A stretch of DNA of 64,000 nt from Candidatus Koribacter versatilis Ellin345 (GCF_000014005.1 NC_008009.1:4402001-4466000), one strand, 5' to 3'. Positions 1 to 8,297 are shown, counted from the first letter of the stretch. Numbers and translations are program-made. Notes: generated from the sequence alone by a model not told the origin.

Positions 1-205
1 CTCGGCGACACGGCGCTGGTGGATTTGCATCGCCTTTCACTCGTGCATTGAGTCCTCTGTCACTCGTGATGATGCACTTTGCGCACCACTTCTCCCTGAT
101 GCTGCCTCTCGACCTGTGATCACGGGCTCTTTGACTGAAGTCGGCGGATGGATTCAGCGTCATGGCAAGGGCAACGATGATCGCCGTGACATCATTTGGA
201 CAGAC

Positions 206-221
206 TGTCAGCGAAAGGACA
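206..221. promoter_or_regulatory. TGTC-N8-GACA palindrome, candidate activator site
   Basis: The sequence reads TGTCAGCGAAAGGACA, followed by CC. The same half sites and spacing occur at 5787, 10007 and 15220, each upstream of a sigma-54-like promoter. This copy is about 190 bp upstream of the -24 element at 402. A role as binding site for a sigma-54 activator is inferred. Confidence 0.5.
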
Positions 222-401
222 CCCCGTTCCCCGGAGTCCCATTGTTGCTACGGTCATCAATTGCCACGGCCTCGCCTCATGAGCACAGGACCCAAAGACA
301 ATATGACCTGACTTGACCCCTTTTCGCCGTTGTAGGATTCCCGAGATTGCACACGCTGCAAAAGAGCTGATTGGAATTCCGCGCCACGACCTCGGGTCTA
401 T

Positions 402-417
402 GGCAGCCGGTGTGCTC
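402..417 (+). promoter_or_regulatory. Candidate sigma-54 promoter (-24/-12)
   Basis: TGGCAGCCGGTGTGCT has the invariant GG-N10-GC layout; it differs from the TGGCAC-N5-TTGCW consensus at two positions. It would drive the molybdoenzyme/reductase operon beginning at 537, with a leader of about 110 bases. This is the weaker half of the candidate set on its own; the upstream palindrome adds support. Confidence 0.4.
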
Positions 418-536
418 ACTGCAGATGCAGTGGTTGCGACGTTTTCAGAATCCAGCGACGTTGTTTCGTTCGGCGGCTATAAGTTGAGGCAGTTCGCTCT
501 TTGCGCCATACGATTCGCACCGTAGGAGAAATTTTG

Positions 537-1139
537 ATGGGTAATATTTCCCGCGGTTTCATGGGTAGACGAACTGCTTCCGATGTGAAATTGCCGCCGG
601 GGCAATACTTAACGACCGATTTCCCTGTCCTCTCAGCCGGGCCGACTCCACATATTGCGCTCGAAAAGTGGCAATTCACGATCGACGATGGGACAAACGT
701 CTTGCGACGATGGGATTGGAAATCGTTTCGAGAGCTGCCCGCCGAGAACATCACCGTTGATCTGCACTGCGTGACGCGGTGGTCAAAGCTCGGCACACGT
801 TGGGAAGGCGTGTCTCTCGATGCCATCCTCGGTCAATTGGAAACCGACGCCCAGTATGCGATGGTGCGTTCCTATGGTGACTACACTACAAACCTGCCGA
901 TTGCGGATCTCAGAAACAATCAGGCCTGGATAGCGTTTCGATTTGAGGACGAAGATCTCGCTCCTGAGCACGGCGGCCCCGCGCGACTCGTCGTGCCGCA
1001 TCTTTATTTATGGAAGAGCGCCAAATGGGTACGGGGCATCAGCCTTATGAAAGAGGATCGACCTGGTTTCTGGGAGGGCCTCGGCTACCACATGTATGGA
1101 AACCCGTGGCGCGAGCAGCGTTACTCGGACGACGAATAA
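537..1139 (+). CDS. Sulfite-oxidase-like molybdopterin oxidoreductase (YuiH type)
   Basis: Predicted molybdopterin-binding oxidoreductase of about 200 residues, the size of single-domain sulfite-oxidase-like proteins. Cys78 in the run DLHCVTRWS matches the cysteine that ligates molybdenum in the family. No Tat or Sec signal is visible, so it is probably cytoplasmic. The start at 537 is chosen because AGGAGA lies 8 bases upstream; an in-frame start at 501 lacks this. It overlaps the next gene (TAATG), and together with the flavin reductase and the DUF6510 gene forms a three-gene operon commonly seen in soil bacteria. The substrate is unknown; S-oxides or N-oxides are plausible by family. A sigma-54-like element lies upstream. 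Confidence 0.85.
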   Translation: MGNISRGFMGRRTASDVKLPPGQYLTTDFPVLSAGPTPHIALEKWQFTIDDGTNVLRRWDWKSFRELPAENITVDLHCVTRWSKLGTRWEGVSLDAILGQLETDAQYAMVRSYGDYTTNLPIADLRNNQAWIAFRFEDEDLAPEHGGPARLVVPHLYLWKSAKWVRGISLMKEDRPGFWEGLGYHMYGNPWREQRYSDDE

Positions 1140-1870
1140 TGTGGCGCGTGGGAACGGTCGTTGCTCTTCGCGACGAAACGCAGACAGCAAAGACGATCAC
1201 GCTCCGGGTAGTGGATTGGCCTAACCATGTCGCAGGTCAGCACGTTGACGTGCGTCTGACGGCAACCGATGGATATTCCGCAGTTCGATCGTACTCGATC
1301 GCGTCGGCTCCAAATGCGGAAGGGCGAGTTGAACTGACCGTCGAGCAACTGCCCGAGGGCGAGGTTTCACCCTACCTCACGCAAGAGCTAGCAATCGGAG
1401 ATCATATTGAACTCAGAGGTCCGATCGGCGGTTGGTTTATTTGGCGACCGCGGCAAACGGAGCCGATCCAATTGATCGCGGGTGGTTCGGGAATCGTTCC
1501 GCTTATGGCGATGATTCGCTCTCGCGCATCGACAGGGAGCACCGTACCCTTTCGTTTGCTGTATTCCGTGCGGGAGCCCGGAGCCGTCTACTACCGTAAT
1601 GAACTGCAGGCCATATCGAGCCGGGACGATTGGTTAACCACTACGCACGCATATACACGGGCCGCTCCGAAAGACTGGTTGAGACCTCCCGGCCGGGTCG
1701 ATACGTCTCTTATCGCAAACGTAACTTGGCCTTCCAGCCAGACCCCAACGTGCTACGTGTGCGGTCCCACAGCATTCGTAGAAAGTATTGCCGCAATGCT
1801 TGTGAGTTGCGGCAATCATCCCGACAAGATCAAGACCGAGCGTTTCGGCCCGACAGGAGGTCTCAAATGA
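1139..1870 (+). CDS. FAD-dependent ferredoxin-reductase-type oxidoreductase
   Basis: A 243-residue flavoprotein reductase. It shows the FAD-binding motif RSYSIASAP near residue 55, the nucleotide-binding GGSGIVPLM near residue 120 and the C-terminal CYVCGPT motif of the ferredoxin-NADP reductase superfamily. It lacks an iron-sulfur domain, so it would pass electrons from NAD(P)H directly to a partner, most likely the molybdoenzyme encoded just upstream. The start at 1139 overlaps the upstream stop (TAATG), suggesting translational coupling; an earlier in-frame start at 1010 would overlap the upstream gene by 130 bases and is rejected. It also overlaps the next gene by four bases. Confidence 0.85.
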   Translation: MWRVGTVVALRDETQTAKTITLRVVDWPNHVAGQHVDVRLTATDGYSAVRSYSIASAPNAEGRVELTVEQLPEGEVSPYLTQELAIGDHIELRGPIGGWFIWRPRQTEPIQLIAGGSGIVPLMAMIRSRASTGSTVPFRLLYSVREPGAVYYRNELQAISSRDDWLTTTHAYTRAAPKDWLRPPGRVDTSLIANVTWPSSQTPTCYVCGPTAFVESIAAMLVSCGNHPDKIKTERFGPTGGLK

Positions 1871-2157
1871 GTTTTCCTAATTACGATTACATCGACGGCA
1901 ATGCTGCTGCCGGCGAACTGAGCAAAGTATTTGCCGTTGATATCACGAAGGCGATGGGCCGGTGCGCCGAGTGTGGGACTGCAAAACACTGAGCTGAAGC
2001 ACATGTATTCGTGCATGGCCCTGGTATTGTGGTGCGATGCTCCGCTTGCGAGCACGTACTGCTTCGTCCGGTCGACTTCGACCAGCATGTGTTCCTCGAT
2101 CTTCAGGGCATGGCTTACCTGCGCTTGGAGACCGCGCTGCCGCCCCAGGATATCTGA
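1867..2157 (+). pseudogene. DUF6510-like protein interrupted by in-frame TGA
   Basis: The frame opens at 1867 (ATGA overlap with the reductase stop) and encodes a DUF6510-like N-terminus with DGNAAAGELS and CAECG. It hits TGA at 1990-1992, then continues in the same frame without a gap: AEAHVFVHGPG, RCSACEHVLLR and a DLQGMAYLRL tail, ending at 2157. Without the stop it would be a 96-residue protein with two CxxC pairs, the usual family length. DUF6510 genes commonly sit beside this molybdoenzyme/reductase pair. A nonsense mutation or an assembly error is most likely; the stop falls at a poorly conserved position just after the first CxxC. Confidence 0.75.
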
Positions 2158-2308
2158 AGGTCCCTAACATAATGGCTCCGAAAATTTGCTGTCGGCGTTC
2201 TGAACCTGTGTCTCGTGGGTGCTGCCGTCATCGCCGACGCGTGCTTGGCTCAGTCGTAAAGGGCATCTCAAAGATTCGTGTGGCCGAACGGGAACGATAG
2301 TGGGGTAA

Positions 2309-3364
2309 CTAATCGCTCTCTTGCTGTTCAGTCAGTTGAGGTCTATCGCTTTCGGAGAGGGGCCTTGAGATCCCGAGCTTTTTCATTTTTGCGATTAGGG
2401 TGGTTCGTTTTAGTCCCAACCGACTGGCTGCTCCACGGGACCCCCCGAGAATCCAACCGCACGTATCTAACATTTTCAATATCACTTCCCGCTGAGAATC
2501 AGCGAACACGCCCTGAGTGAACTGGTTGTGTTGATAATTCGCAGATTGAGGTAGCGGATTCGGAAGCAACCCGTCGTTCGATCGAATCACGGCACGTTCC
2601 ACCAGATTTTGTAGCTCTCGAATGTTGCCGGGCCAAGAATATTCCGTTAAAGCGTCCATCGTGCTCTGCGGGACATTAAGGATTCGTTTGCCCATGCGTT
2701 GCCCAAAAACCTTAACAAAATGAGCGACAAGTAGGGGGATGTCCTCCTTGCGTTCCCTGAGAGCTGGGAGAGTGACAGGAAAAACATTCAGACGATAATA
2801 GAGATCACTGCGGAATTCAGCCCGTTTAACCATTTCTATCAAATTGCGATGAGTGGCAGCGACTAAGCGCACATCAACGCGATGGGTACGGCAACTTCCT
2901 AGCCTCTCGAATTCCTGCTCCTGTAGCACACGCAGGAGCTTAGGCTGTAACGCCAGGGGAATGTCTCCTATTTCATCCAAGAAGAGCGTCCCCGTGTTTG
3001 CCATGTCGAAACGTCCAATCTTCTGCGCGATCGCTCCGGTGAAAGCACCTTTTTCGTGGCCGAAAAGCTCACTTTCTAAAAGGTCGAATGGAATAGCAGC
3101 GCAATTCAGCTTTACAAACGGACGTCCGCAGCGAGGACTGATATTGTGAATAGCTCGAGCAATCAACTCCTTACCTGTCCCGGTCTCCCCCAGGATCAGC
3201 ACAGTGGAATCAGTCGGGGCTACCTGTTCCACGTCCGCAAATGCTGATTCCAACGCGGGACTTTTGCCTATGATTTGTTCAAATCTGCGTTCGACCGGGC
3301 GCTGCCCATTTGATCGAACCTCGTTGTCCGATTCCACAGATGACCCCAACTTCTGACGACTCAA
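2309..3364 (-). CDS. Sigma-54-dependent activator without N-terminal domain
   Basis: A 351-residue bacterial enhancer-binding protein. Residues 30-260 are the AAA+ domain: Walker A GETGTGKE at 59-66, the sigma-54-contacting loop GAFTGA at 106-111, and LFLDEIGD as Walker B. The C-terminus carries a Fis-type helix-turn-helix ([17 protein letters not shown]). The usual receiver or sensor domain is absent: only about 28 residues precede the AAA+ core. A stand-alone receiver gene lies 6 bp upstream, so the pair looks like an NtrC-type regulator split into two genes. The core and HTH resemble the second activator at 23167. It probably activates the sigma-54-like promoters found in the 0.4-15.4 kb interval (inferred). 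Confidence 0.93.
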   Translation of the reverse strand: MSRQKLGSSVESDNEVRSNGQRPVERRFEQIIGKSPALESAFADVEQVAPTDSTVLILGETGTGKELIARAIHNISPRCGRPFVKLNCAAIPFDLLESELFGHEKGAFTGAIAQKIGRFDMANTGTLFLDEIGDIPLALQPKLLRVLQEQEFERLGSCRTHRVDVRLVAATHRNLIEMVKRAEFRSDLYYRLNVFPVTLPALRERKEDIPLLVAHFVKVFGQRMGKRILNVPQSTMDALTEYSWPGNIRELQNLVERAVIRSNDGLLPNPLPQSANYQHNQFTQGVFADSQREVILKMLDTCGWILGGSRGAASRLGLKRTTLIAKMKKLGISRPLSESDRPQLTEQQESD

Positions 3365-3370
3365 GCGTAC

Positions 3371-3748
3371 TCACATTTCGAGTGCTGCACGCACGCTGTC
3401 GAGCAATGCCTCGTCGTCAAATGGTTTAGTCAGAAATTCCACTGCTCCGGCGCGAAGAGCTCGCAATCGAAACTTTTCATCGCCATGAGCCGTGATAAAG
3501 ATGATAGGAATTTCGCGATGGGTTTCGTTGAGCTTGGCCTGGAGTTCCAGACCTGACATCCCGGGCATCCGAATATCAGAGATAAGACATGCCGTCCGCT
3601 CCGCCTCGCCGGATATCAGGAATTCGTCCGCGGACGCAAATGTTAAAGCAGGAAGCCCAGCCGCCTTCATCAATCCGGCAAGCGAGCCGCGAATCAACTC
3701 ATCATCATCAACAATCACGACCACCTTCGGCCTCTCCTGAGCGTCCAC
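3371..3748 (-). CDS. Stand-alone response-regulator receiver domain
   Basis: A single receiver domain of 125 residues with no output domain. It has the acidic pocket VDDDE near residues 12-16, the phosphoacceptor aspartate in LISDIRMPG, the threonine in FITAHGD and the lysine in LTKPFDD. The sequence is FixJ/NtrC-like. The sigma-54 activator gene starts 6 bp after its stop, on the same strand. I infer that phosphorylation of this protein controls the separate AAA+ partner. No cognate kinase gene is adjacent. Confidence 0.9.
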   Translation of the reverse strand: MDAQERPKVVVIVDDDELIRGSLAGLMKAAGLPALTFASADEFLISGEAERTACLISDIRMPGMSGLELQAKLNETHREIPIIFITAHGDEKFRLRALRAGAVEFLTKPFDDEALLDSVRAALEM

Positions 3749-3842
3749 GTTGCCTAGAAACTACAGCAGCTCGAGGTGAGGCGCAATTATGCCTTTGTAT
3801 AACAAACGGCGAACAAGGCTCGTCGTCTGGAATGACGTTTTC

Positions 3843-4472
3843 TCAGTGAATTGTACGGAATAGGTGGAGTCTCTCAGCCATTCTTACTAGCTCAGCAAGA
3901 GATCCAGCTTGCATTTTAAGCATGACCCGGCCACGATGAACCTTGATGGTGATTTCGCTAGTCCCAAGTTCCGAAGCGATTTGCTTATTAAGGAACCCGG
4001 AAACCACCAGGCCCATTACTTCTCGCTCACGCCGCGTCAACATCTCATACCGGGCACGCAAGGCAGCCTCCTCTGCTTCTACTGCAAGGCGAGCGACGTC
4101 GCAAGCGAGAGCTTGCTCAACCACGCTTAGCAAGTGTTCTGGTTCAAATGGCTTTGTCAAAAATTCCAAAGCTCCTGATTTCATTGCTCTGACCGTCATT
4201 GGAATATCGCCATGCGCCGTAATAAAGACAATGGGGATCGAAAGCCCTGCTTCTTTCAGCTGCTGTTGAAAATCAAGGCCGCTGATGCCAGGAAGACTCA
4301 CATCGACGACCAGGCAACTTGGCCCATCCGGACCCTTGGTTTGCAAGAACTGTTCAGCCGACTCGAAGCACTGCGAATTCAATCCAGCCGACTTTAGCAG
4401 CCCTTGGATGGATGCACGCACCTGAGGATCATCGTCGACTACAAAAACCACGGCAGCGCCCACGTCACTCAT
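3843..4472 (-). CDS. FixJ-family response regulator
   Basis: A 209-residue two-domain regulator: an N-terminal receiver (VDDDPQ, phosphoacceptor in [22 protein letters not shown]) and a C-terminal LuxR/FixJ helix-turn-helix with [15 protein letters not shown] and [20 protein letters not shown]. It likely binds DNA as a phosphorylation-dependent dimer. It lies 94 bp upstream of the receiver/sigma-54 activator pair on the same strand, so the three regulators may be transcribed together. No histidine kinase is adjacent; the kinase at 19992 is of the NarL-partner type and may not be its partner. Confidence 0.93.
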   Translation of the reverse strand: MSDVGAAVVFVVDDDPQVRASIQGLLKSAGLNSQCFESAEQFLQTKGPDGPSCLVVDVSLPGISGLDFQQQLKEAGLSIPIVFITAHGDIPMTVRAMKSGALEFLTKPFEPEHLLSVVEQALACDVARLAVEAEEAALRARYEMLTRREREVMGLVVSGFLNKQIASELGTSEITIKVHRGRVMLKMQAGSLAELVRMAERLHLFRTIH

Positions 4473-4607
4473 TTGTGGACTGTATTTTAAGTCACTGGCT
4501 CTCGCCGGGCACCTGTGAGCGATTCGGCGTGCCTCATACGCGAGAGGAACTCCGCCGTTGCAGGCACTGTGGCGCCGTGATGCGTCCGTGCCGGAGAAAC
4601 GCTGCCC

Positions 4608-4988
4608 TCACAGAGCGAGCTGACCGCCGCCCGAAGAGATGATCACGAGGCTCATCGCCACAAAAAGGAGATCGTAATGCCAACCCGAATTCTTTTCTCC
4701 CCAGAATCCGATGTGCCAAACGAATATCTTTCGGTAGATTGCACCGAGCATGATCAGGATCAAACTGGCAGCGGCGACCGGAACCATAAATCCAAGTGCA
4801 ACGGCAGCCCCCGCAGCGAGCTCAATCACGGCCAACAAATGAGTGAGGCCTGGGCTCAGTCCCAACCCAAGTGAGCGCGCCTTGGAGTTGGTGATGTGCC
4901 TGAAGCCGCTCGTCGCGAAAATGAAACCTACGAGCAGGCGAAGAAGCAACAGGCTGGCATCATTGAATAGCGAGACTTGCTGATGCAT
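4608..4988 (-). CDS. DoxX family membrane protein
   Basis: A 126-residue inner-membrane protein with about four hydrophobic segments (around residues 10-27, 48-67, 72-90 and 105-122). The first helix region, LLRLLVGFIFATSGFRHI, is typical of DoxX/SURF4-like proteins. Members are often tied to redox or oxidative-stress responses, but the biochemical role is not settled. It follows the sigma-like gene by 47 bp on the same strand and is probably co-transcribed from the sigma-54-like promoter near 5719. Confidence 0.85.
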   Translation of the reverse strand: MHQQVSLFNDASLLLLRLLVGFIFATSGFRHITNSKARSLGLGLSPGLTHLLAVIELAAGAAVALGFMVPVAAASLILIMLGAIYRKIFVWHIGFWGEKNSGWHYDLLFVAMSLVIISSGGGQLAL

Positions 4989-5035
4989 ATTCCTCCTCTT
5001 GCGGATCCGCAGTTGACCTGCAGGTATGCTTCGAA

Positions 5036-5695
5036 TCAGAGCCGTTCGACCGACGTGAACAAGGGTGGACCTGCTTGAGTTAGATCAGCATCTTTCGTTC
5101 GATCCACCGATATTGCGCTCTCACTCTCAGGTGAGGAGGAGAGCTGCACTAATGCCCGAGTCCGCGCGGCACGGATTCTCTCGACAGAGCAACCAAGAAG
5201 AAGTGCGCAATGTCGATCCGAATATCGTTCGAAAACAGACATGACTAGTACGATGCGTTCAAAGTCTCGCAGCGCCATAATGGCCAACGCGTTGGCTTGC
5301 GGGGCTTCGACGGTGTCGGAATCTTCGATCGACGGCTGTTCGGGCACCCGCAGCAATTCCGCATTCTTCGGGCGCGACTTCAGCGTGCGGATCGCGTTTT
5401 CGATTACTGTGTGTTTAGCCCACGCGAGTGCCCAATCTCGGAACACTTGCTGGGCCAACACGCAGTCGTCGAAAGCATCCAAAAGGTATTGCTCTGCGTT
5501 TTGATCATTGCCCATAAGCAACACGCAAAGCTGAAATATCGAATCGAGGTTCTTTAGAAAGACTTGTTGAAATTCCACACAGCTCGCATACCTTTTCACC
5601 CGTGAATCCTGTCTGCCTTCCACGCCACTGTTATCTGCATTCCGGCAGCCTCGATACCGACTGCGGTGGTTTTCATCCCGTGTGATCGTGTGCAT
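5036..5695 (-). CDS. Sigma-70-family-like protein (ECF-type, divergent)
   Basis: A 219-residue protein resembling the divergent sigma-factor-like proteins common in Acidobacteriota. Residues about 40-100 look like region 2 (a run starting FQQVFLKNL) and about 140-180 like region 4, with ERYSDRHCALLLGCSVERIRAARTRAL as a helix-turn-helix-like unit (described here as two halves, ERYSDRHCALLLG and CSVERIRAARTR). The start at 5695 is chosen for the strong AGGAGA site 6-11 bases upstream; the frame extends back to a GTG at 5803 across the promoter. Whether it still binds core RNA polymerase is unclear. DoxX lies downstream in the same run. Confidence 0.7.
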   Translation of the reverse strand: MHTITRDENHRSRYRGCRNADNSGVEGRQDSRVKRYASCVEFQQVFLKNLDSIFQLCVLLMGNDQNAEQYLLDAFDDCVLAQQVFRDWALAWAKHTVIENAIRTLKSRPKNAELLRVPEQPSIEDSDTVEAPQANALAIMALRDFERIVLVMSVFERYSDRHCALLLGCSVERIRAARTRALVQLSSSPESESAISVDRTKDADLTQAGPPLFTSVERL

Positions 5696-5718
5696 TTGTT
5701 TTCTCCTCGATATACAGA

Positions 5719-5734
5719 AGCAAGAGGACTGCCA
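5719..5734 (-). promoter_or_regulatory. Candidate sigma-54 promoter (-24/-12)
   Basis: On the minus strand it reads TGGCAGTCCTCTTGCT: GG-N10-GC with a perfect TTGCT -12 element and one mismatch at -24. It lies 24 bases upstream of the sigma-like start codon, leaving a short leader that still holds the ribosome binding site. A TGTC-N8-GACA palindrome sits 62 bp further upstream. Confidence 0.6.
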
Positions 5735-5786
5735 CAGCCGACGCCAGAGAATAGAGGGGTTTGATCGACACTGGCATTGGTTTGGT

Positions 5787-5802
5787 TGTCGTCCCAGTGA
5801 CA
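5787..5802. promoter_or_regulatory. TGTC-N8-GACA palindrome, candidate activator site
   Basis: The sequence is TGTCGTCCCAGTGACA. It shares half sites and spacing with three other copies in the first 16 kb, and is 62 bp upstream of the -24 element of the sigma-like/DoxX operon, a normal distance for an enhancer-binding protein site. Confidence 0.5.
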
Positions 5803-6059
5803 CTCCGCGACCCGCTACTGACGTATCGCAAAAATCCTCATGGACTGCTGCCCGGCTGCGTTACCCGATGGATGAGATTTCCGGACCCTCAGTGGCGGTG
5901 TAGCCTTCGATGAGAATGGATGTGCGAATGGGTATTAGACGAACTCGGTGGACGAGGCGTGAAGTTGTTCACGACATGCGCTGATTATGCTCAACTGCCA
6001 TCCGGCGAAGGTACTCTGGCGATCGCGTTCGGTTCCGTTGGGTCTAAGGACTGCCGTAC

Positions 6060-6299
6060 TCAGCGACCAATGGTGGCGGCAACCGCCCATTCACCGATGA
6101 CGGCACGGGCGCGCTCCTGGATCTCGAACACGTCTTCGAGCGTTAGCCCGCTCATACACTTCGAAATCCACTCCCTTTGGCATTGGAGAGAGCAGAAGAG
6201 CATTGGAAAATCGGAATCGGATTTTGCGGGATCGAAACGGCTCCCGACATTACCCGCGTGCTGTTGAACACATGTGTTTGGCTGAGAATAGAACGGCAT
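6060..6299 (-). CDS. Small hypothetical cysteine-containing protein
   Basis: A 79-residue protein I cannot name. It starts behind an excellent ribosome binding site (AAGGAGG, 6 bases before the ATG), which is the main reason to call it. The centre reads FPMLFCSLQCQREW, a CxxC pair with the look of half a zinc finger, followed by LTLEDVFEIQERA, a likely helix. An earlier cysteine at residue 10 could complete a metal site. A weak sigma-54-like element lies upstream at 6336. It stands alone, about 260 bp from the sigma-like gene upstream region. Confidence 0.6.
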   Translation of the reverse strand: MPFYSQPNTCVQQHAGNVGSRFDPAKSDSDFPMLFCSLQCQREWISKCMSGLTLEDVFEIQERARAVIGEWAVAATIGR

Positions 6300-6789
6300 G
6301 TTGACCTCCTTCGATATCTACCCACATGCCAGTGCAGCAATTTGTTTACCGTGAAATGGCTGTGCATCGGCGCCGGGGAAAAAGATCGAGTGGTACTAGA
6401 ACGATGGCCTGTCACAGTTTCAAAGGTGACAACATTTTTAGGGCGAGCACGCTCAAGGGCAGCTGTTCGGATCAGTGTTCTAACAAGGCGCGCGAGATGA
6501 GCCGTTCAGTCGATGATTTGTTAGGGGGATTTGGAGATAACTGTCCGATTCATAACAGCCACTCTAGGATTTGGCTCAAGGGATGACTCCGCTGACGGCC
6601 ACCGGGAATCCTTGGAATAAGCCAGTGATAACTTTCCCGGACCTCGAGAGTTCCACGCGCCCTCTGCCAAGCGCGCTTTTTGGAGCGCAGATCCACGTCA
6701 AAACGGCGGAAGCGAAGCCGGTCGACTGGACGTTGCGGGTGTTCCAGTCCTGTATTCTCCTAATCACTTGGGAAATTTCTCAGCTCGCA
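6300..6789. other. Gap of about 490 bases without a clear gene
   Basis: No coding sequence with a motif is visible on either strand. It contains a weak -24/-12-like element for the gene ending at 6060 and an inverted repeat TGTCA-N12-TGACA at 6410-6431, which resembles the palindromes elsewhere but has 14 rather than 8 bases between the TGTC and GACA half sites. Confidence 0.5.
6336..6351 (-). promoter_or_regulatory. Weak candidate sigma-54 promoter
   Basis: On the minus strand it reads CGGTAAACAAATTGCT. The -12 half (TTGCT) is perfect and GG-N10-GC spacing holds, but the -24 half departs from TGGCAC at three positions. It lies 37 bases upstream of the start at 6299. Confidence 0.25.
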
Positions 6790-8031
6790 CTACGCGGCCT
6801 CAATCCGCTGCTGCTGTGAATTTGACCCTGTAATGCTCTTCCGACGAGGCGCAGAGACAACGAGAGGCACGGCCGTCGAGACGAGAACGATTACGGCGAT
6901 CAGGTGCAGTGCGCCGCGATATGTTCCACTCGTTTCGCGAGTATGGGCAATGAGAAGTGGGCCGAAGGCGCTGGCGGTGCCCCACGCGGTCAGCATGAGT
7001 CCGTAGATCGGACCGACATTTGTGGCGCCGAAGTAATCCGCCGCGAAGGCTGGCATTGTTCCGAATCCGCCTCCATAGCACATCAATATTGTGAATGCGA
7101 TGAGCGTCGCGAGTGTGACACTGGTGACCCCGGGCAGTATCCAGAAGAGCACCACCTGCATCAGGAACATCACGACGAAAGTTGCTTTTCGTGTGATCAA
7201 ATCCGAAACCCACGCCCAGAAAACTCTACCGAGCGCATTGCCGATACTAACAATTCCTACCAATGCTGCCGCACCCGCCACGCTAACGTGAGTCAACTCC
7301 TGGAAGATTGGCGCTTCCTGGGAAATTACCGAAATTCCAGCAGTGGTATTCAGGAAGAGAGTGACCCAAAGTGCCCACCACTGCCACGTGTGGAGGGCTT
7401 CGCGCAAAGAGAAGTCATTCGGGTGCTGCGGCTTCGCATTCTTCCGAATAGTCGACCTCGGCTGCCATCCGTCCGGAGGATTCTGCATGAACCACCCGGC
7501 GAGTACCGTCACCAGGAGGTATGCGACTCCCAGATATGCGAAGGTGGATAGTATGCCGGCACGCATGATCAGCATTGTCGCGAGCGGCGCAGTGATCAGG
7601 GCGCCCGCGCCGAAGCCTCCCACGGCGATCCCGGTGATGAGACCGCGCCGGTCGGGGAACCATTTGACGAGGACCGCAACAGGGACGATGTAGCCCAATC
7701 CAAGACCAGCGCCGCCGATGACGCCGTACGTCAGGTACAGCCACCAAAGGCCATTGGTGGAGAAGCGCGCTAAAATCACGCCAGATCCGTATAGCAGTCC
7801 GCCCGCCAGTGCCACCACCCTCGGTCCGGATCTGTTCAACCAGAGGCCGCCGAAGAATGCCGCGACGCCAAGCGTGAATATGCTGATGGTGAATGTCAAT
7901 GTCACTTGGGAAAGACTCCAACCGAATCGCAACACGAGCGGTGTCCGAAAAACGCTCCACGCATACACGGCACCGAGCGCCATCTGAATAGCGACTCCCG
8001 CGACAGCAATGAAGTAGCGGTTTGTTGCCAA
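6790..8031 (-). CDS. MFS transporter, oxalate/formate antiporter (OFA) type
   Basis: A 413-residue, 12-helix major facilitator. The N-terminus (ATNRYFIAVAGVAIQ, then GAVYAWSVFRTPL) is characteristic of the OFA family, whose members exchange small carboxylates such as oxalate and formate; others are uncharacterised. I choose a TTG start at 8031 because GGAAGAGG lies just upstream and the protein then begins where OFA proteins normally do. The frame is open further upstream to 8220, but that extension runs through the promoter region. Substrate is not predictable. A sigma-54-like promoter lies about 40 bases upstream, divergent from the receiver gene at 8298. Confidence 0.88.
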   Translation of the reverse strand: MATNRYFIAVAGVAIQMALGAVYAWSVFRTPLVLRFGWSLSQVTLTFTISIFTLGVAAFFGGLWLNRSGPRVVALAGGLLYGSGVILARFSTNGLWWLYLTYGVIGGAGLGLGYIVPVAVLVKWFPDRRGLITGIAVGGFGAGALITAPLATMLIMRAGILSTFAYLGVAYLLVTVLAGWFMQNPPDGWQPRSTIRKNAKPQHPNDFSLREALHTWQWWALWVTLFLNTTAGISVISQEAPIFQELTHVSVAGAAALVGIVSIGNALGRVFWAWVSDLITRKATFVVMFLMQVVLFWILPGVTSVTLATLIAFTILMCYGGGFGTMPAFAADYFGATNVGPIYGLMLTAWGTASAFGPLLIAHTRETSGTYRGALHLIAVIVLVSTAVPLVVSAPRRKSITGSNSQQQRIEAA

Positions 8032-8071
8032 TTGATTTCCTCTTCCTGTCTTGTACGACCTGAACAATGCG

Positions 8072-8087
8072 TGCAATCGCATTTCCA
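8072..8087 (-). promoter_or_regulatory. Candidate sigma-54 promoter for the MFS gene
   Basis: On the minus strand it reads TGGAAATGCGATTGCA: perfect TTGCA -12 element, TGG kept at -24, GG-N10-GC spacing. The expected transcription start is about 30 bases before the TTG start codon at 8031. Confidence 0.45.
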
Positions 8088-8131
8088 TCTTCAGCAACTT
8101 CGATCGGCTTACGGGCGGGTTCGGTTTGGAG

Positions 8132-8147
8132 TGTCGTGATGTCAACA
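8132..8147. promoter_or_regulatory. Imperfect TGTC-N8-GACA-like palindrome
   Basis: TGTCGTGATGTCAACA matches seven of the eight half-site bases found in the exact copies. It lies between two divergent sigma-54-like promoters, 54 bp from one -24 element and about 105 bp from the other. Confidence 0.3.
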
Positions 8148-8242
8148 GAGGTGTCACAAGGTTCACTTCGCGTTTTACCCCTTTTACGCATCTTGTCAGG
8201 GATCTGTGCGTCAGGATCACGGCAGGTCCACGTGTGCAGCTC

Positions 8243-8258
8243 TGGCACGTTGCGTGCT
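8243..8258 (+). promoter_or_regulatory. Candidate sigma-54 promoter for the receiver gene
   Basis: TGGCACGTTGCGTGCT has a perfect TGGCACG -24 half, GG-N10-GC spacing and one mismatch in the -12 half. It would give a leader of about 30 bases before the start at 8298. Confidence 0.5.
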
Positions 8259-8297
8259 TCCGGATACGCCGACAGACAAACGATTTCCGGAGCCAAT

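Larger units (their letters stand above)
1..536. other. No gene recognised; holds a palindrome and a sigma-54-like promoter
   Basis: I see no convincing coding sequence here: the short open frames on both strands show no recognisable motif and no good ribosome binding site. The stretch is upstream of the molybdoenzyme gene and contains a TGTC-N8-GACA palindrome and a -24/-12-like element, listed separately. The first 200 bases hold nothing I can name. Confidence 0.6.

Noticed and set aside
1990-1992. TGA as a selenocysteine codon in the DUF6510 gene
   Set aside because: The family has no selenocysteine, the site is not conserved, and I see no SECIS-like element just after it.
6410-6431. TGTCA-N12-TGACA inverted repeat as another member of the palindrome set
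   Set aside because: The spacing between half sites is 14 rather than 8, so a dimer reading the other sites would probably not fit here.
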